64,000 bases of DNA, taken from the NCBI GenBank assembly GCA_030522415.1, contig CM060127.1:11758707-11822706 (forward strand), written 5' to 3'. Source of the stretch: Channallabes apus (taxonomy: Eukaryota; Chordata; Actinopteri; Siluriformes; Clariidae). This document shows positions 22,697 to 34,510 of the stretch, piece by piece. Under the pieces are notes generated by a model. The model was given only the letters and a program-made list of their open reading frames with translations, searched no databases and was not told the DNA's origin. Both the position numbers and the translations under genes were made by a program. Numbering within the stretch: the stretch's first letter is position 1; each line of letters opens with the position of its first letter.

Positions 22697-24443
22697 TCAA
22701 GAGAGTGAACACCAGGAAAGCAGCAGGACCAGACGCCATCTCAGGTGGTATTCTCAGAGCCTGCGCAGACCAGCTAGCACCTGTGTTCACAGAGATATTC
22801 AACATCTCTTTATCTCAGTCGGTGATCCATACATGCTTCAAAGAGTCCATCATTGTTCCTGTCCCTCAACGAGTATTGCCCCATAGCCCTCACCTCAGTA
22901 GTGATGAAGTGCTTTGAGCGCCTGGTCAGAGACTTCATCATTTCTTCTCTACCCGACACACTGTACCCTCTACAGTTTGCATACTGCCCAAACCTTTCCA
23001 CAGACGATGCAATCTCCCATCTCCACACATCACTCTCACCTGGACACTCGGAGAGGGAATTATGTTAAAATAATCATAACTTCATCGACTACAGCTCTGT
23101 ATTTAATACCATAATTCCCTCGACACTCACCACCAAGCTGGAGCACCTGGGACTCAGCTCATCTATGTGTCAGTGGATCTCCAACTTCCTAACTGGCAGA
23201 CCACAGGCAGTAAGGATGGGCGGACATGTCTCAGCCTCCCTCACTCTCAGCACTGGAGCCCCCCAGGATTGTGTTCTGAGCCCCCTGCTGTACTCTTTGT
23301 ACACATATTACTGCATGACCACTACCAACTCCACTGCCGTCATTAAGTTTGCTGACGACACTGTCGTGGTCGGCCTGATCACGAACAACGACGAGACGGC
23401 CTACCTGGAGGAGATTGGAAATCTGGAGAACTGGTGCCAGAGGAACAATCTCCTCCTGAACATCTGCAAGACAAAGGAGCTGATAGTGGACTTCAATACA
23501 AAGCAGGAGAGGAACTACCAGACCCCCATCATCAACAAGAGCCCATTGGAGAGAGTGGACAGCTTCAGATACCTCGGTGTTCACATCACGCAGGACCTGG
23601 CATGGTCCTGTCACATCAACACTGTGGTAAAAAAAGGCCCGGCAGCATCTGTACCACTTCAGACGCTTGAGAGACTTCAGACTGCCCTTCAAGGTGCTCA
23701 GGAATTTCTACTCCTGCACCATAGAGAGCATCCTGATGGGAAACATCACGACCTGGTTCAGGAACAGCACCATGCAGGACAGACGAGCTCTACAGAGGGT
23801 GGTGCGATCAGCTGAGCACATCATCCGCACCGAGCTCCCTGACCTGCACTCGATCTACAGCAAGCGGTGCTGGACCAAGGCCAGGAAGATCATGAAGGAC
23901 CTCAGCCATCCCTAACAATGGACTGTTCACTCTGTTGTGGTCTGGGAAGCAATTCTGCTCCCTGAAGGCCAACACAGAGAGACTGAGGAGGAGCTTCATC
24001 CCGCAGGCGATAAGGTCTCTCAACCACACCACCATGCAGAACTAATGCAATCTTTTAACATCCATGGACACTATGGACAAATCCATGCACATCTACACTC
24101 ACATCTACACTTACTGTACATGTTTACGTTTACATTCTGGACCATTGCACAAAGACACTTTAATAAGGCACTTTTTTATGCATATTTCTTTCAATAAATT
24201 TCTAAATTTCTTAAATGTTCTATTGCACAGTATATTTCTATTTGTATTTCTATTTTTATTTCTATTTTTATCCTAGCTAAATTTAATTTTTCTATTGTAT
24301 TTCTTTTATTCATATTTATTTCTAATTATAAGCTTTAATTCTCTTTTTAAGGTCACTGGCAGTCGTATAAGCATTTCACTGTATATCGTACTGTGTATGG
24401 CTGTGTATGTGACAAATAAAATTTGAATTTAAATTTGAATTTG
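22697..24443 (+). mobile_element. 5'-truncated CR1-clade (Rex1-like) LINE reverse transcriptase
   Basis: The + strand DNA encodes a decayed reverse transcriptase in several frames: NTRKAAGPDAISGGILRACA, then [52 protein letters not shown], the catalytic [11 protein letters not shown], and [15 protein letters not shown], ending near 23915 with RKIMKDLSHP. The early part around 22,850 and 23,070 has frameshifts or gaps, as does the stretch near 23630. The element ends with a 3' UTR and a tandem aatttgaattt tail at 24415-24443. It lacks ORF1 and the endonuclease, so it is dead. Confidence 0.85.
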
Positions 24444-25544
24444 ACCTAAAGGATTATTAGGAACACCATACTAATATGGTGTTTGACCCCCTTTCGCCTT
24501 CAGAACTGCCTTAATTCTACGTGGCATTGATTCAACAAGGTGCTGAAAGCATTCTTTAGAAATGTTGGCCCATATTGATAGGATAGGATCTTGCAGTTGA
24601 TGGAGATTTGTGGGATGCACATCCAGAGCATGAAGCTCCGTTCCACCACATCCCAAAGATGCTCTATTGGGTTTAGATCTGGTGACTGTGGGGGCCATTT
24701 TAGTACAGTGAACTCATTGTCATGTTCAAGAAACCAATTTGAAATGATTTGAGCTTTGTGACATGGTGCATTATCCTGCTGGAAGTAGCCATCAGAGGAT
24801 GGGTACATGGGGGTCATAAAGGGATGGACATGGTCAGAAACATTGCTCAGGTAGGCCGTGGCATTTAAACGATGCCCAATTGGCACTAAGAGGCCTAAAG
24901 TGTGCCAAGAAAACATCCCCCACACCATTACACCACCATCTCCAGCCTGCACAGTGGTAACAAGGCATGATGGATCCATGTTCTCATTCTGTTTACGCCA
25001 ATTCTGACTCTACCATTTGAATGTTTCAACAGAAATCGAGACTCATCAGACCAGGCAACATTTTTCCAGTCTTCAACTGTCCAATTTTGGTGAGCTTGTG
25101 CAAATTGTAGCCTCTTTTTCCTATTTGTAGTGGAGATGAGTGGTACGTGGTGGGGTCTCCTGCTGTTGTAGCCCATCCGCCTCAAGGTTGTGCGTGTTGT
25201 GGCTTCACAAATGCTGTGCTGCATACCTCGGTTGTAATGAGTGGTTATTTCAGTCAAAGTTGCTCTTCTATCAGCTTGAATCAGTCAGCCCATTCTCCTC
25301 TGACCTCTAGCATCAACAAGGCATTTTCGCCCACAGGACTGCCACATACTGGTTTTTCCCTTTTCACAACAATCTAATCCTAGAAATGGTTGTGCGTGAA
25401 AATCCCAGTAACTGAGCAGATTGTGAAATACTCAGACCGGCCCGTCTGACATAAACAACCATGCCACGCTCAAAATTGTTGATTAGATAATTGTATTAAT
25501 GAGAAATTGAACAGGTGTTCCTAATAATCCTTTAGGTGAGTGTA
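24444..25544 (-). pseudogene. Tc1-family transposase, degenerate
   Basis: The minus strand frames give TTRTTLRRMGYNSRRPHHVP, then WKNVAWSDESRF (first catalytic Asp), GDGGVMVWGMFSW, FQQDNAPCHKA (second Asp) and [12 protein letters not shown] (Glu), so the DDE signature can be read in order. The part around 24980-25030 and the N-terminus (about 25260-25480) are frameshifted, including a break between the frames joined near 24950. A 24-bp perfect inverted repeat (24444-24467 and 25514-25537) bounds the body. Confidence 0.85.
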
Positions 25545-25555
25545 CAGTATAATGA

Positions 25556-25680
25556 GTGCAATCCTGTACAACCAATAATGCTGCTACCGTATTTTTTTTT
25601 TACGGTAAAGTTCTGGGAACCACATCTGCCAGTTTGTTACCGTCAAATTTACGGTTTATTTTTGTACAAAGTAGGTTTAT
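25556..25680. repeat. ACGGTAAA palindromic repeat remnant
   Basis: The block taccgta...tttacggtaa and ttaccgtcaaatttacggtt forms short inverted repeats, typical of a fish foldback/MITE remnant. The family is not identified. Confidence 0.4.
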
Positions 25681-28209
25681 TTGCATTTCTCAATTGCCCC
25701 TAGTGTGTGAATGGGTCTGTGAGTATGTGGGTGTCTGATATAGACTCCTTGGCCCTCACACCCCTGTGAGCAATAGGAATAATGGATGCATGGATGGCTT
25801 TCTATATTATAGAGGTTTTACAGTATGAGGGTTTTAAAGCAGTGATTTGCCATATACAGTAGCTAAATGTATGTATACCTCTGATTGTTGTACCCTTTTA
25901 TGTTGTGCAACTGTTGTGCACATACTTTGGCCATATAATGTATATTATGATGACATAATACATATTCCTTCATATTATACATACGATTTATCTAAAAATA
26001 TAGAAAGGCTAAATTTAAGTATTTGTAATATTTTGTCCTGTTTTGAATTAAAATGTATCATATTACTTAAAACACATGTCATACACAGTCTTTGTTCTGA
26101 ATAAATAAACAAATAAGTTCACTCCCCTAGTTTTTGAAAAAAATAATTACCTTAGTGTAGAAATGCTGCTCTGTTTTTTCCATCACTGTTTCCATACCTC
26201 TTTGTTTATCTGCAAATGATTATCAGAGATTATGTAAACTTTGTAAGATCTTTCGCATGGATGGCAGCTTTACACAATCAAAATAATTTAAATTTTAAGT
26301 TTGTGTGAGATGTGTATGAATCAAAATGATAAGACTGTCCCTGATTAGTAAGCCGAGGACGACAGCGACAGTGGCAAGGAAAAACTCCCTGAGATGGTAA
26401 TAGGTATAAACCTTGAGAGGAACCAGACTCAACAGGGAACCCATCTTCATTTGGGTGAAACGGATATCTGGGATTGATCTGCATCATACTGTATGAGACT
26501 GGACGTTCAGTATAACAGGAAATGTGTTTAAGTTAAAATTGAGTCCAGTTCATTATTGGAGGCTCAGGTAGACTTTAGGAAACTCTAGTCTTGAACTATC
26601 GAGTGACTGAAGTCACAAGTCCTCAGAGAACAGCTGTCTGCATCAGCCAAGGACAGGACCGTCTTCGTGGAAAAGTGGAACTGTCCCCAGTCACCACAGG
26701 CATCCCACACGAGATCTCCAACCAGAAGCAGGACCAGTCAGACAGCTCCAGGGTCAGAGGGGATCTGGATCACTGGCAGCTCAGGAGTGACATGTATAGC
26801 TCGACAGAGATTGACAGGTTGAGGGAGAGAGAGAAAGGGAGAGAAGAGGAGAGAACAGAAGAGAAGGAGAGATATCACAGGCAAACAATATATAATGTGA
26901 ATGTGTATTTAGTGCATAGTGCAAGCAGGGACTATGGCAGTACTAACTATGACAGCAAAACTAAAAGGGAGAGCCAGAAGGAAACACAGACATGAGGGCT
27001 CCCTGAGATGTAAAGCGACCAATCAGTTCACTGTCAACAAACCTGAGTGATCAATGAGAGTGGGGAAGACAGCATCTAAATATGCCAGTTCACCGTAATA
27101 CTGTACTCTATGTCAGTGAGCCCCCCAGGTCTGCTCCTTTACCTAAGACAAATCTATTTACAAAAATGCTTGGCTAAATAAATAGGTTTTTAGCCTAGAC
27201 TTAAACACTGAGACTGTGTCTGAGCCCTGAACATTAATTGGAAGGCTTTGTAAGAAAAAGCTCTTCCCCTTGCTGTAGTTTTCATAATATATGCTTCTCA
27301 CAAGCAGCCTGCATCCTTTGATCGAAGTAGGATTGTAAGGCATAAGCAGTTTACTCAGATACTGCTACGCAAGACCATTCAAGGCTTTATACGTCAATAG
27401 TAGTATTTTAAAATTGATGCAAAATTTCACAGGGAGCCAATGAAGTGTGAGGACTCTCGCTGTTGCATTCTGGACTAACTGAAGCTTGTTTATCCTACTG
27501 TAGTTGAACAACCAGACAGTAAGGTGTTACAATAGTCCAACCTAAAGGTGATAAAAGCATGAATTCGTTTTTCTGCATCCTTTAGTGACAATATATTTCT
27601 TATCTTGGCAATATTTCTGAGGTGAAAGAATGCTATCCTGGTAATATTATCCACATGTGCTTCAAATGAAAGTCTGGGATCTATAATCACACCGAGGTCT
27701 TTCACTGTTGCACTTCATGGAACAGAAAGGCCATTTAAAGTTACAGTTGTGATCAGAAAGATTGCTTCTAGCTGCTTGTGGTCCTATGACTGTCTTATCA
27801 GGATTAAGAAGAAGGAAGTTAATTAATATCCAATCTCTTATGTCCTGCACACATTGCTCAACTTTAGTAAGCTGGTTTTTCTCATCTGGTTTTGCTGAAC
27901 CGTATAACTGTGTGTCAACAGCATAACAATGAAAACTAATACCATGCTTACGAATTATGTTGCCCAGAGGAAGCATGTAAAGAGAAAAAAGTGGTGGGCC
28001 TAAAACTGAACCCTGTGGAACACCAACCTCCACTTTAGAACAAGCAGAATGGTCCCCATTTAAATCTACAAACTGATAACGATCAGTCAAAAAAATAGGA
28101 TCTGAGCCACGAGAGGGCCGTTCCCTTAATTCCTACAACATTTTCTAATCTGTGAAGAAGAATACTTCAATCAATAGTATCAAAAGCTGCACTGAGGTCA
28201 AGTAACACA

Positions 28210-29185
28210 AGTATAATCAGAATCAGTACGCTTGCACGTACAAGGAATTTGTTTTAGTGACAGAGCTTCCAGAACAAAAAAAAAAAACAAATGACAAGAC
28301 AAAACAGAACAACACACAAAAAAAAAAGGTTGACATCAAATGGAGTAGGGTGTGAGATACTTTTAAATACATTACATAAATAGCTGTAATCTGTGGTATT
28401 ATACAGTATATTGCACAGTGGTATTGTACACAATATTGCACATATATTTATTGACAGTTAGAATGATGTTTAACTGTTCATGAGGTAGATTGCCTGGGGG
28501 AAAAAACTGTTTTTGTGCCTGGCTGTCTGGGTGTTCCATGCTCTATAGCGTCGACCCGACAGCAAAAGTTCAAATAAAAGGTTGCTTGGGTGTGAGGGGT
28601 CCAAAGTGATATTCCGAGCCCTTTTTCTCACGCTGGATATATATAGTCCTTGCAGCATGGGCAGGGGAGTGCCAATAATTCTTTCAGCAGTCCGAACCGT
28701 CCTTTGTAGTCTTCTGATGTCTGCTTTCATAGCTGAGCCAAACCAGACAGTTATTGAAGTGCACAGGACAGATTCAATGATGGCTGAGTAGAACTGTGTG
28801 AGCAGCTCCTGTGGCAGGTTGAATATCTTTAGCTGGCGAAGGAAGTACAACCTCTGGTGGGCCTTTTTAACAATGGAGTCAATGTGACAGTCCCACTTCA
28901 GGTCCTGAGAGATGGTCGTGCCCAGGAACCGGAATGACTCCACTGCCGTCACAGTGCTGTTCATGATGGTGAGTAGGGGAAGTGCAGGTGTGTTTCTCCT
29001 GAAGTCCACGATCATCTCCACTGTATTGAGCATGTTCGGCTCCAGGTTGTTTTGACTGCACCAGACAGCCAGCTGCTCAACCTCACTTCTGTATGCAGAC
29101 TCGTCACCATCCTGGATGAGGCCGATGATTGTAGTGTCATCTGCAAATTTCAGGAGCTTGACAGTGGGGTCTGTGGTCTAATGAC
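28210..29185 (-). mobile_element. CR1-clade LINE fragment nested in the L2 element
   Basis: The minus strand reads [20 protein letters not shown], then TVEMIVDFRR, VESFRFLGTTISQDLKWDC, FYSAIIESVLCTSITVWFGS, TVRTAERIIGTPLPMLQGLY, DPSHPSNLLFELLLSGRRYR and FFPQAIYLMNS. A 187-codon frame is still open (28470-29033). The 3' tail at 28212 matches the relics inside the RDM1 blocks. It is 5'-truncated at the same base (gacagtggggtctgt) as those relics. Confidence 0.85.
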
Positions 29186-29406
29186 GCAACCCTGATCAGA
29201 GACCAATAGGAGGTCATTTACTATTTTAACAAGTGCTGTCTCTGTGCTGTGATGAGTCCTAAATCCTGACTGATACAGTTTGTCCATACAATATGTAGAT
29301 ATGAACATAGTTGCTGTGCTACTATCTTTTCCAGAATCTTAGAGATAAAGGGGAAGTTTAATATCGGCCTGTAATTGGACAGCTGACAGGGGTCAAGGTC
29401 AGGTTT

Positions 29407-29593
29407 GTTGTCGGCTGCTCCGGGCAAGGGGTCGCCACAGCGGAATATCCAGTCCACACAACAATTTGGCACAGGTTTTACGCCGGAGGCCCTTCCTGAC
29501 GCAACCCTCCCATTTTATCCAGGCTTGGGACTGCATCCAGTGGCTGGGGGGTTTGGGCACTGGCTGGGAATCGAACCCGGGCCTTCCGCATGG
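29407..29593 (-). mobile_element. SINE-like repeat inserted in the L2 element, with long target-site duplication
   Basis: The flanks caggggtcaaggtcaggttt (29387-29406) and caggggtcaaggtcaagttt (29594-29613) agree at 19 of 20 bases. The insert contains ggaatcgaacccgggccttc, a reverse B box, so its tRNA-like head is on the right. A related copy is at 37005-37150. Confidence 0.82.
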
Positions 29594-29689
29594 CAGGGGT
29601 CAAGGTCAAGTTTAAAAACTGCTAATTTAAAGGATTTGGGAACATACCCATTGCTGAGGGAAAAGTTAATTATTTTCAACAGGTGTTCT

Positions 29690-29930
29690 GTTGGATAAGT
29701 TGGTTAAGGCTGTGGGTTACTGGGTTACTGATCAGAAGGTTGGGGGTTCAAACCCCAGCATCGCCAAGTTGCCACTGTTGAGCCCTTGAGCAAGGCCCTT
29801 AACTATCTGCTCCAGGGGCGCTGTAAGCTGGCTGACCCTGCACTCTGACCCCAGTTTCCTAATTGGGATATGCGAAGAAGAAATTTCACAGTGCTGTAAA
29901 GTACATGTTACAAATAATTTAATATTCTTA
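29690..29930 (+). mobile_element. tRNA-derived SINE nested in the L2 element
   Basis: Head gttggttaaggctgtgggtt, B box gggttcaaaccccagcatcg, body gagcccttgagcaaggccct and tail gaagaaatttcacagtgctg then acaaata are visible. Same family as 17.95 kb. Confidence 0.8.
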
Positions 29931-30975
29931 TTATTATTACTGCTGGTACTATCTGCAAGAGAAAATGTGTTGGTATAGGATCTAATACACAGGTTGACGA
30001 TTTTGAAGAAGAGATGAGTGAAATTGTGATGTGGTTATCATCTGTATAAATTAAATTGTCTGGTTTCAAAGCCTGAATCTTTTGCCTAATATTTATGATT
30101 TTGTTATTGAAAAAGTTCATGAAGTCCTCACTACTGTAATCTAGGATTATTTTTGTTATTTTCAATAAGATTGGAGAGATCTAGCATCACTGAGAGCTTT
30201 TTTTTATAGTTCAGGATGCTCTCCTTCCGTTGCTATTTGGAATACTAACAATTTAGTTTGACGCCCTTTACATTCTAATTTCCGAGCAGTTTGTTTTAAA
30301 GTGCGTGTGTGGTCATTATACCAGGGAGCGAGTTTCTTATCTTTAATAATTTTCCTTTTTACATTATCTAAGGTATAACGAAATGTTGACTCTAAATATT
30401 CAGTCGCATGATCGAGTTCTGTGGAGTCAGATGGCGATCCAATAAAATTTGATAACTCTGGAAGATTATTGATAAAGCTCTGTGTGGTATTTGATGTGAA
30501 TGTATGTTTAATGTGGTAGCATTGTGCGTACATTATTACTATAACACACTTTAATTGAGACAAGACAGTGGCCTGAGCGAGCTTCAAACTGTGGAATTGT
30601 GGTTATATTTCTAATACTTAATCCGAAGGATAATATTAAATCTAAAGTGTGACCTGCTTGATGGTCCTACTACACACTGATTTACTCCTACTGAGTCCAG
30701 TATGGCAGGATGGAACCATAGACACATGGACACTAGGCAAGGGAAAAGAAAGGGTTTAAAGAATGAAGAAGGAAAAAAGAGAGGAGTGTTGGAGGCATGT
30801 ACATTCAGTTCTGGAAGCAGTGCGGCTCCTCAGTGCTAGAGGGGCTCCTCTTCTTGTCGTGGCCAACCGGCCCCTCCTAGCTCTACTTGGGTGCAGCCCC
30901 CGGCTGTGACTACTCCGGTACCGCCACAGCGATCCCGGCTTTCCTTTTCAGCATTAGGATACCGAGGGCTGAATC

Positions 30976-32281
30976 CAGGCCTGGACTGACAATGCCCGCC
31001 GGGCCGACGCACATTTTTGGGCTGGGACTGTGAATCATAATTTCATATTTTTTAAAAAGACACTAATCGCGGCCCATTGGTTGACTGTCTTAAGGACATT
31101 GAGCTAGTCCAATGAAATCTCAGGCCACACCCTGCCTCCCTCCTGGCCAGCCCTCATCTCCCCTTGAAAAAATCAGCTATTTTTGAGTTCGACCGGAGTT
31201 TTGAAATGCTTGCCACCACCACACGTTCAATTGCAGTTGCTCGTGTAGGGCATCAACATCTAGCAACAGTGCAGAGGCAGTCCAGAGTGCTCAGGCTGCC
31301 AGAGCGGCACAAGGGAGTGTAGAACAGGGTAATGTTAACCTTAGTTACACAGATGAAGAAGGAGTAGCTATTAAAATTGATGAGGAGGAGGTGGTGAGAG
31401 ACGTGACCCAGCAGGGACAGTTTGAGGAAGGCTTCAGAATAGCTACGAGTCCGGTAAGAAGTAGCAGAAATGTTGGCAGAGTGAAGGGAGGGACATTTAT
31501 GTAGGGAAGACAGAGAGCTTTTTTTGTGGTGTGTGTGTGTGTGTGTGTGTGTGTGTCACTCGTGCATTTGAGTGTTTGTCAACAACCTGCACCACTAGCC
31601 TACCTAGCTGTTACTCGCAAATGAACTGCCTGCCAATTAGGTACATTGTCATCCACATCAAATTAACGAGTGCTCTCACGTCTGTCAGGATTGATTGAAA
31701 TTGTTGTCAATCTTCACGCAGATTCACGCACAAAATAAGCTATTATCTCTTTGTTCACCTAACAGTTATTTAAACTATGCCTGATCTTATCCTTGCTCAA
31801 TTTTTCCCTTGTTTGCCTCTCTCTGCATCTCTCTGTCTCTCTCTCATTCTCTCTCTTTTTCATACTTTAAGGTGCCATTTTGAGGCGCTGTCATGACATT
31901 TGACATGTAGGCCTAATTTATGACTTATCTTATTTGTGTTTGTGAACAGTACATTTTATTAAACACTTGTCTAAAGACATCTCAAGCAGTGTTTTGTATG
32001 ATAAATTTTGCTACAAGGTGGGAATTTTGTCACTGTGGAATTCTCTTCCAAGTCTGAGTATTGCAATGAGAGTAATAAAAGAGTGTATAATAACAATAAT
32101 AATAATTAAGAATATTTTTTTACCAAGGTTATTCGCTTCCATGCAGGTTACTGTGGTTTAATGTTTGAAACAAAACAGTGAGCGCATATATCCTTTGATG
32201 TGTCATATGCCTCAACATATTGTTTAAATAATCATGGTGGGCCGCTATGGGCAAAAATGCCAGGGTCCCAGTCCAGCCCTG
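30976..32281. mobile_element. hAT-type DNA transposon, non-autonomous, with 8-bp target duplication
   Basis: The element opens caggcctggactg and closes cagtccagccctg, an inverted repeat with one mismatch. It is flanked by gctgaatc at 30968-30975 and 32282-32289; an exact 8-bp duplication is the hAT hallmark. The interior holds exon-like acidic coding text around 31340-31450 (GVAIKIDEEEVVRDVTQQGQ) and a (GT)n run at 31528-31556, but no DDE transposase domain. Confidence 0.88.
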
Positions 32282-32315
32282 GCTGAATCTAAGTGAGAGT
32301 GAAAGTGCCACGGGA

Positions 32316-32841
32316 GCTTGTGTAGGATGTCAATAGCAGCAATTCTTTTAGAAGTTCAAAAACCACCAAAACCAGTTCCTTTGTCTGCACAAAGTAAGTG
32401 ATTTGGCACATCAGGATTTTACTGTTAGTTTTTAAATTCTTGATTGATTTTTTTTTAGATTTAATTTATTTATTTAGGTATTTATTTATTGATTGATTGC
32501 TGTCAAGTGTCTACTTTTCCGGTTTGCATGATGCTTATTCATGTCCATCATCTGTTATTACATTTTAATTAGCTTATACAGAGCCAGTTCAAGTTCATAC
32601 AATCACTGTTTAGATATCAAAGATGTCTAATATTCTACATATGAGAAACACAATCATACATTTTTTGATTTGACTATTAAACATCATAAAAGTAAGGGTT
32701 GGGGTTAAGCCTTACCCAACATTAACATTTGCATTGTCATCTCTTGTTTAAGAGATGTAGGAACTAATGGACTATGATAAATTTTATTAAAAATGTGTGT
32801 GTGTGTTCTTTCTCCAAACATTTCAAGGGCATCCGATTGCT
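32316..32841 (-). pseudogene. Interferon relic 1 (exons 2 and 3 only)
   Basis: On the minus strand, exon 2-like DNA (about 32806-32841) follows attctccag and reads SNRMPLKCLEKE, matching interferon B GGRMPQECLKEKN. It then runs into a (GT)n tract. Exon 3-like DNA (about 32316-32384) follows tttgtgcag and reads TKELVLVVFELLKELLLL, matching NEDMLMVALETLEGVNKIF of interferon B, then loses similarity close to the hAT insertion. Exons 1, 4 and 5 were not found. It is a dead gene in the opposite orientation to its nearest relative. Confidence 0.72.
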
Positions 32842-32899
32842 CTGGAGAATGATATAAAGGACCAATGCACTAAAAATTCGATATGTCAGCTTGAGGTGG

Positions 32900-33950
32900 C
32901 ATCATCATTATAAATAGGCCACTTAATTAGTAAAATGTAATATAACACTGTATTATATAAGAAATATTGTTTTTCTATCATAAATGTAAATTTTGATGGA
33001 CAGATGATGGACATAAATAAGCAACATGCAAACTTTTCACTTCACTCCAGTTTAGTGCTCTAATTCAATGCTTTAGGTTTTACATGTGTCCAGCTGCAAA
33101 GAGGTAGATTCACACACACACACACGACCAGCACGTGAAGCAGCACAAACCTCAACAGGTCTAGTAATGTTTTAACAGTTTAATGATGTTAACCATTAAG
33201 TTTTAGTGACGTATGGTTCAGTTAGTATACATTCAGATTGGCACCAGTTCTGCCTCGGTTTATTCTACCCATGGTTTTGTTCATCAGCTTGCTATTGAAT
33301 GTCAGAAAAGTACACAAGAAGAAATTATTTCTTACTTTCTATCTGTTTTAATGCATTTGTCAAATTAACATCAAACATTGTGCTAGACATCACTCAATTA
33401 ATTTACTAAGTTGATCTTTCAAAGGAATTTTATTCAGTATCTCTACAGTATGAAGTGTAAAGCTGTTTAAACTCCTCATGTCTGAGATATCTATTTGAGT
33501 TTTTAATCAAAATGAGATGCATAGTTGCTGTAACTGACACAATGAGGATCCCCTCTATTACTTGTAATTTAAGCTGGCAAGTCCCTGAAGCTCTTATGAA
33601 TGGTGGGAGGGTTTATACTTATATAAACAGTGTTAATATTACTTAAGAAAAACCAAAACAGCCTGCACTCAGTGATGCCTTTCAATGAAACCACTGACCA
33701 CAAACTTTGACAAAATGCTGCAGCTGCACCTGCATTCGTAACTCGTCATACAGTATTTGCCAGGGAGAAGAGAAAGAGGAAAAGAGAAAGGGAGAGAAAT
33801 ATGTCAACTGCAAAGTTGGTTTCTGTAGTAGGCTCTAGATAGAAACCTGTAATATTCCAAACAGTTTTGCAAACTATTACACGGATTAGCTCCTGATGTA
33901 GTTTTTAAGTTGCTCATGAAATTCAAAAGGAATATTTCTTGCTTTCCCAG
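32900..33950. other. Intergenic stretch without a supported gene
   Basis: AT-rich sequence with a (CA)n run at 33112-33125. I looked on the minus strand for exon 1 of interferon relic 1 and saw no signal-peptide frame that aligns with the working genes. Confidence 0.5.
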
Positions 33951-33958
33951 GATTTGGT

Positions 33959-34510
33959 ATAGTGCCCTCTACAAGTACTGGCCCCCCTCTAAAGATTATT
34001 TAAAACAGATAGGAAAAACCTGCCTTAATGACTAGCTTCATCACAAACATCCAATCTTTAATTGAAATAAAATTATTCACACACATTTGTGTTTGTGCAT
34101 TATTAAAAACAAAAATAAAAAATTAAATAAATTACAAGTAAAAATTTTAACAAAAACACATGTGCCACTATTATTCATAACCCAACTATACTTAAATACT
34201 TTGTCCTAAAACATTTTAGAAAAATACTGAGCTGGGGATCTGATACCATTTCTATTTTTAATGGTGTATTGCAAACTCTGAGTGTTTACATTTGTAGGTA
34301 CTGTAACTGAAAGAAAAAGCTTTTTTTCGGACATAACTTCCAAATATTCTGTTGGCATGGACACGTTCAGTGTAGTGGTTTTGTTGACTTGGTTAACCCA
34401 AGATTTTACTTTTCTGTATTTCACCAACAGTGATGCGTTTAGATTTCTTGGCTACCAGCTACCAACTGTGCATAGGGCAAAACAAAGTTTCTTGTTCACC
34501 CAAAAGTAGA
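33959..34510. mobile_element. Possible degenerate Tc1/mariner-derived repeat
   Basis: The left edge tagtgccctctacaagtact then ggcccccctctaaag resembles the terminal repeats of fish mariner-type elements as I remember them. A minus strand frame (34206-34427) shows only scattered transposon-like text. No matching right end was located. Confidence 0.35.

Larger units (their letters stand above)
22686..25544 (-). mobile_element. Tc1-like transposon split by a nested LINE
   Basis: The right end reads cctttaggtgagtgta at 25529-25544. Its complement should open tacactcacctaaaggatta. At the left the first part, tacactcacct, is at 22686-22696, while the rest, acctaaaggattattagg, starts only at 24444. 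The 1.75 kb between is a LINE, with acct repeated on both sides as a short target-site duplication. The Tc1 was therefore whole before the LINE landed in its terminal repeat. Confidence 0.85.
26300..30620 (-). mobile_element. L2-type LINE, near complete ORF2 but multiply interrupted
   Basis: Read on the minus strand: an N-terminal linker segment at about 30204-30587, HTFTSNTTQSFINNLPELSN; then 29908-30165 with CVLDPIPTHFLL; 29221-29472 with [20 protein letters not shown]; 27662-28090 with [20 protein letters not shown] and the catalytic-loop position now [11 protein letters not shown] (YADD changed to YAVD); 27490-27705 with [17 protein letters not shown] and DYCNTLLSGC; and 27158-27343, the C-terminus. 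The 3' UTR (26300-27150) contains the antisense of the gagaggaaccagactcaa block common in fish. Stops and three later insertions break it. Confidence 0.8.

Noticed and set aside
23231..23692. 153-codon minus-strand frame
   Set aside because: Mirror of the LINE reverse transcriptase encoded on the plus strand.
26591..26995. 134-codon plus-strand open frame rich in Arg/Glu
   Set aside because: It runs antisense through the 3' UTR of the L2-type LINE and a GA-rich tract; composition comes from the repeat, with no domain.
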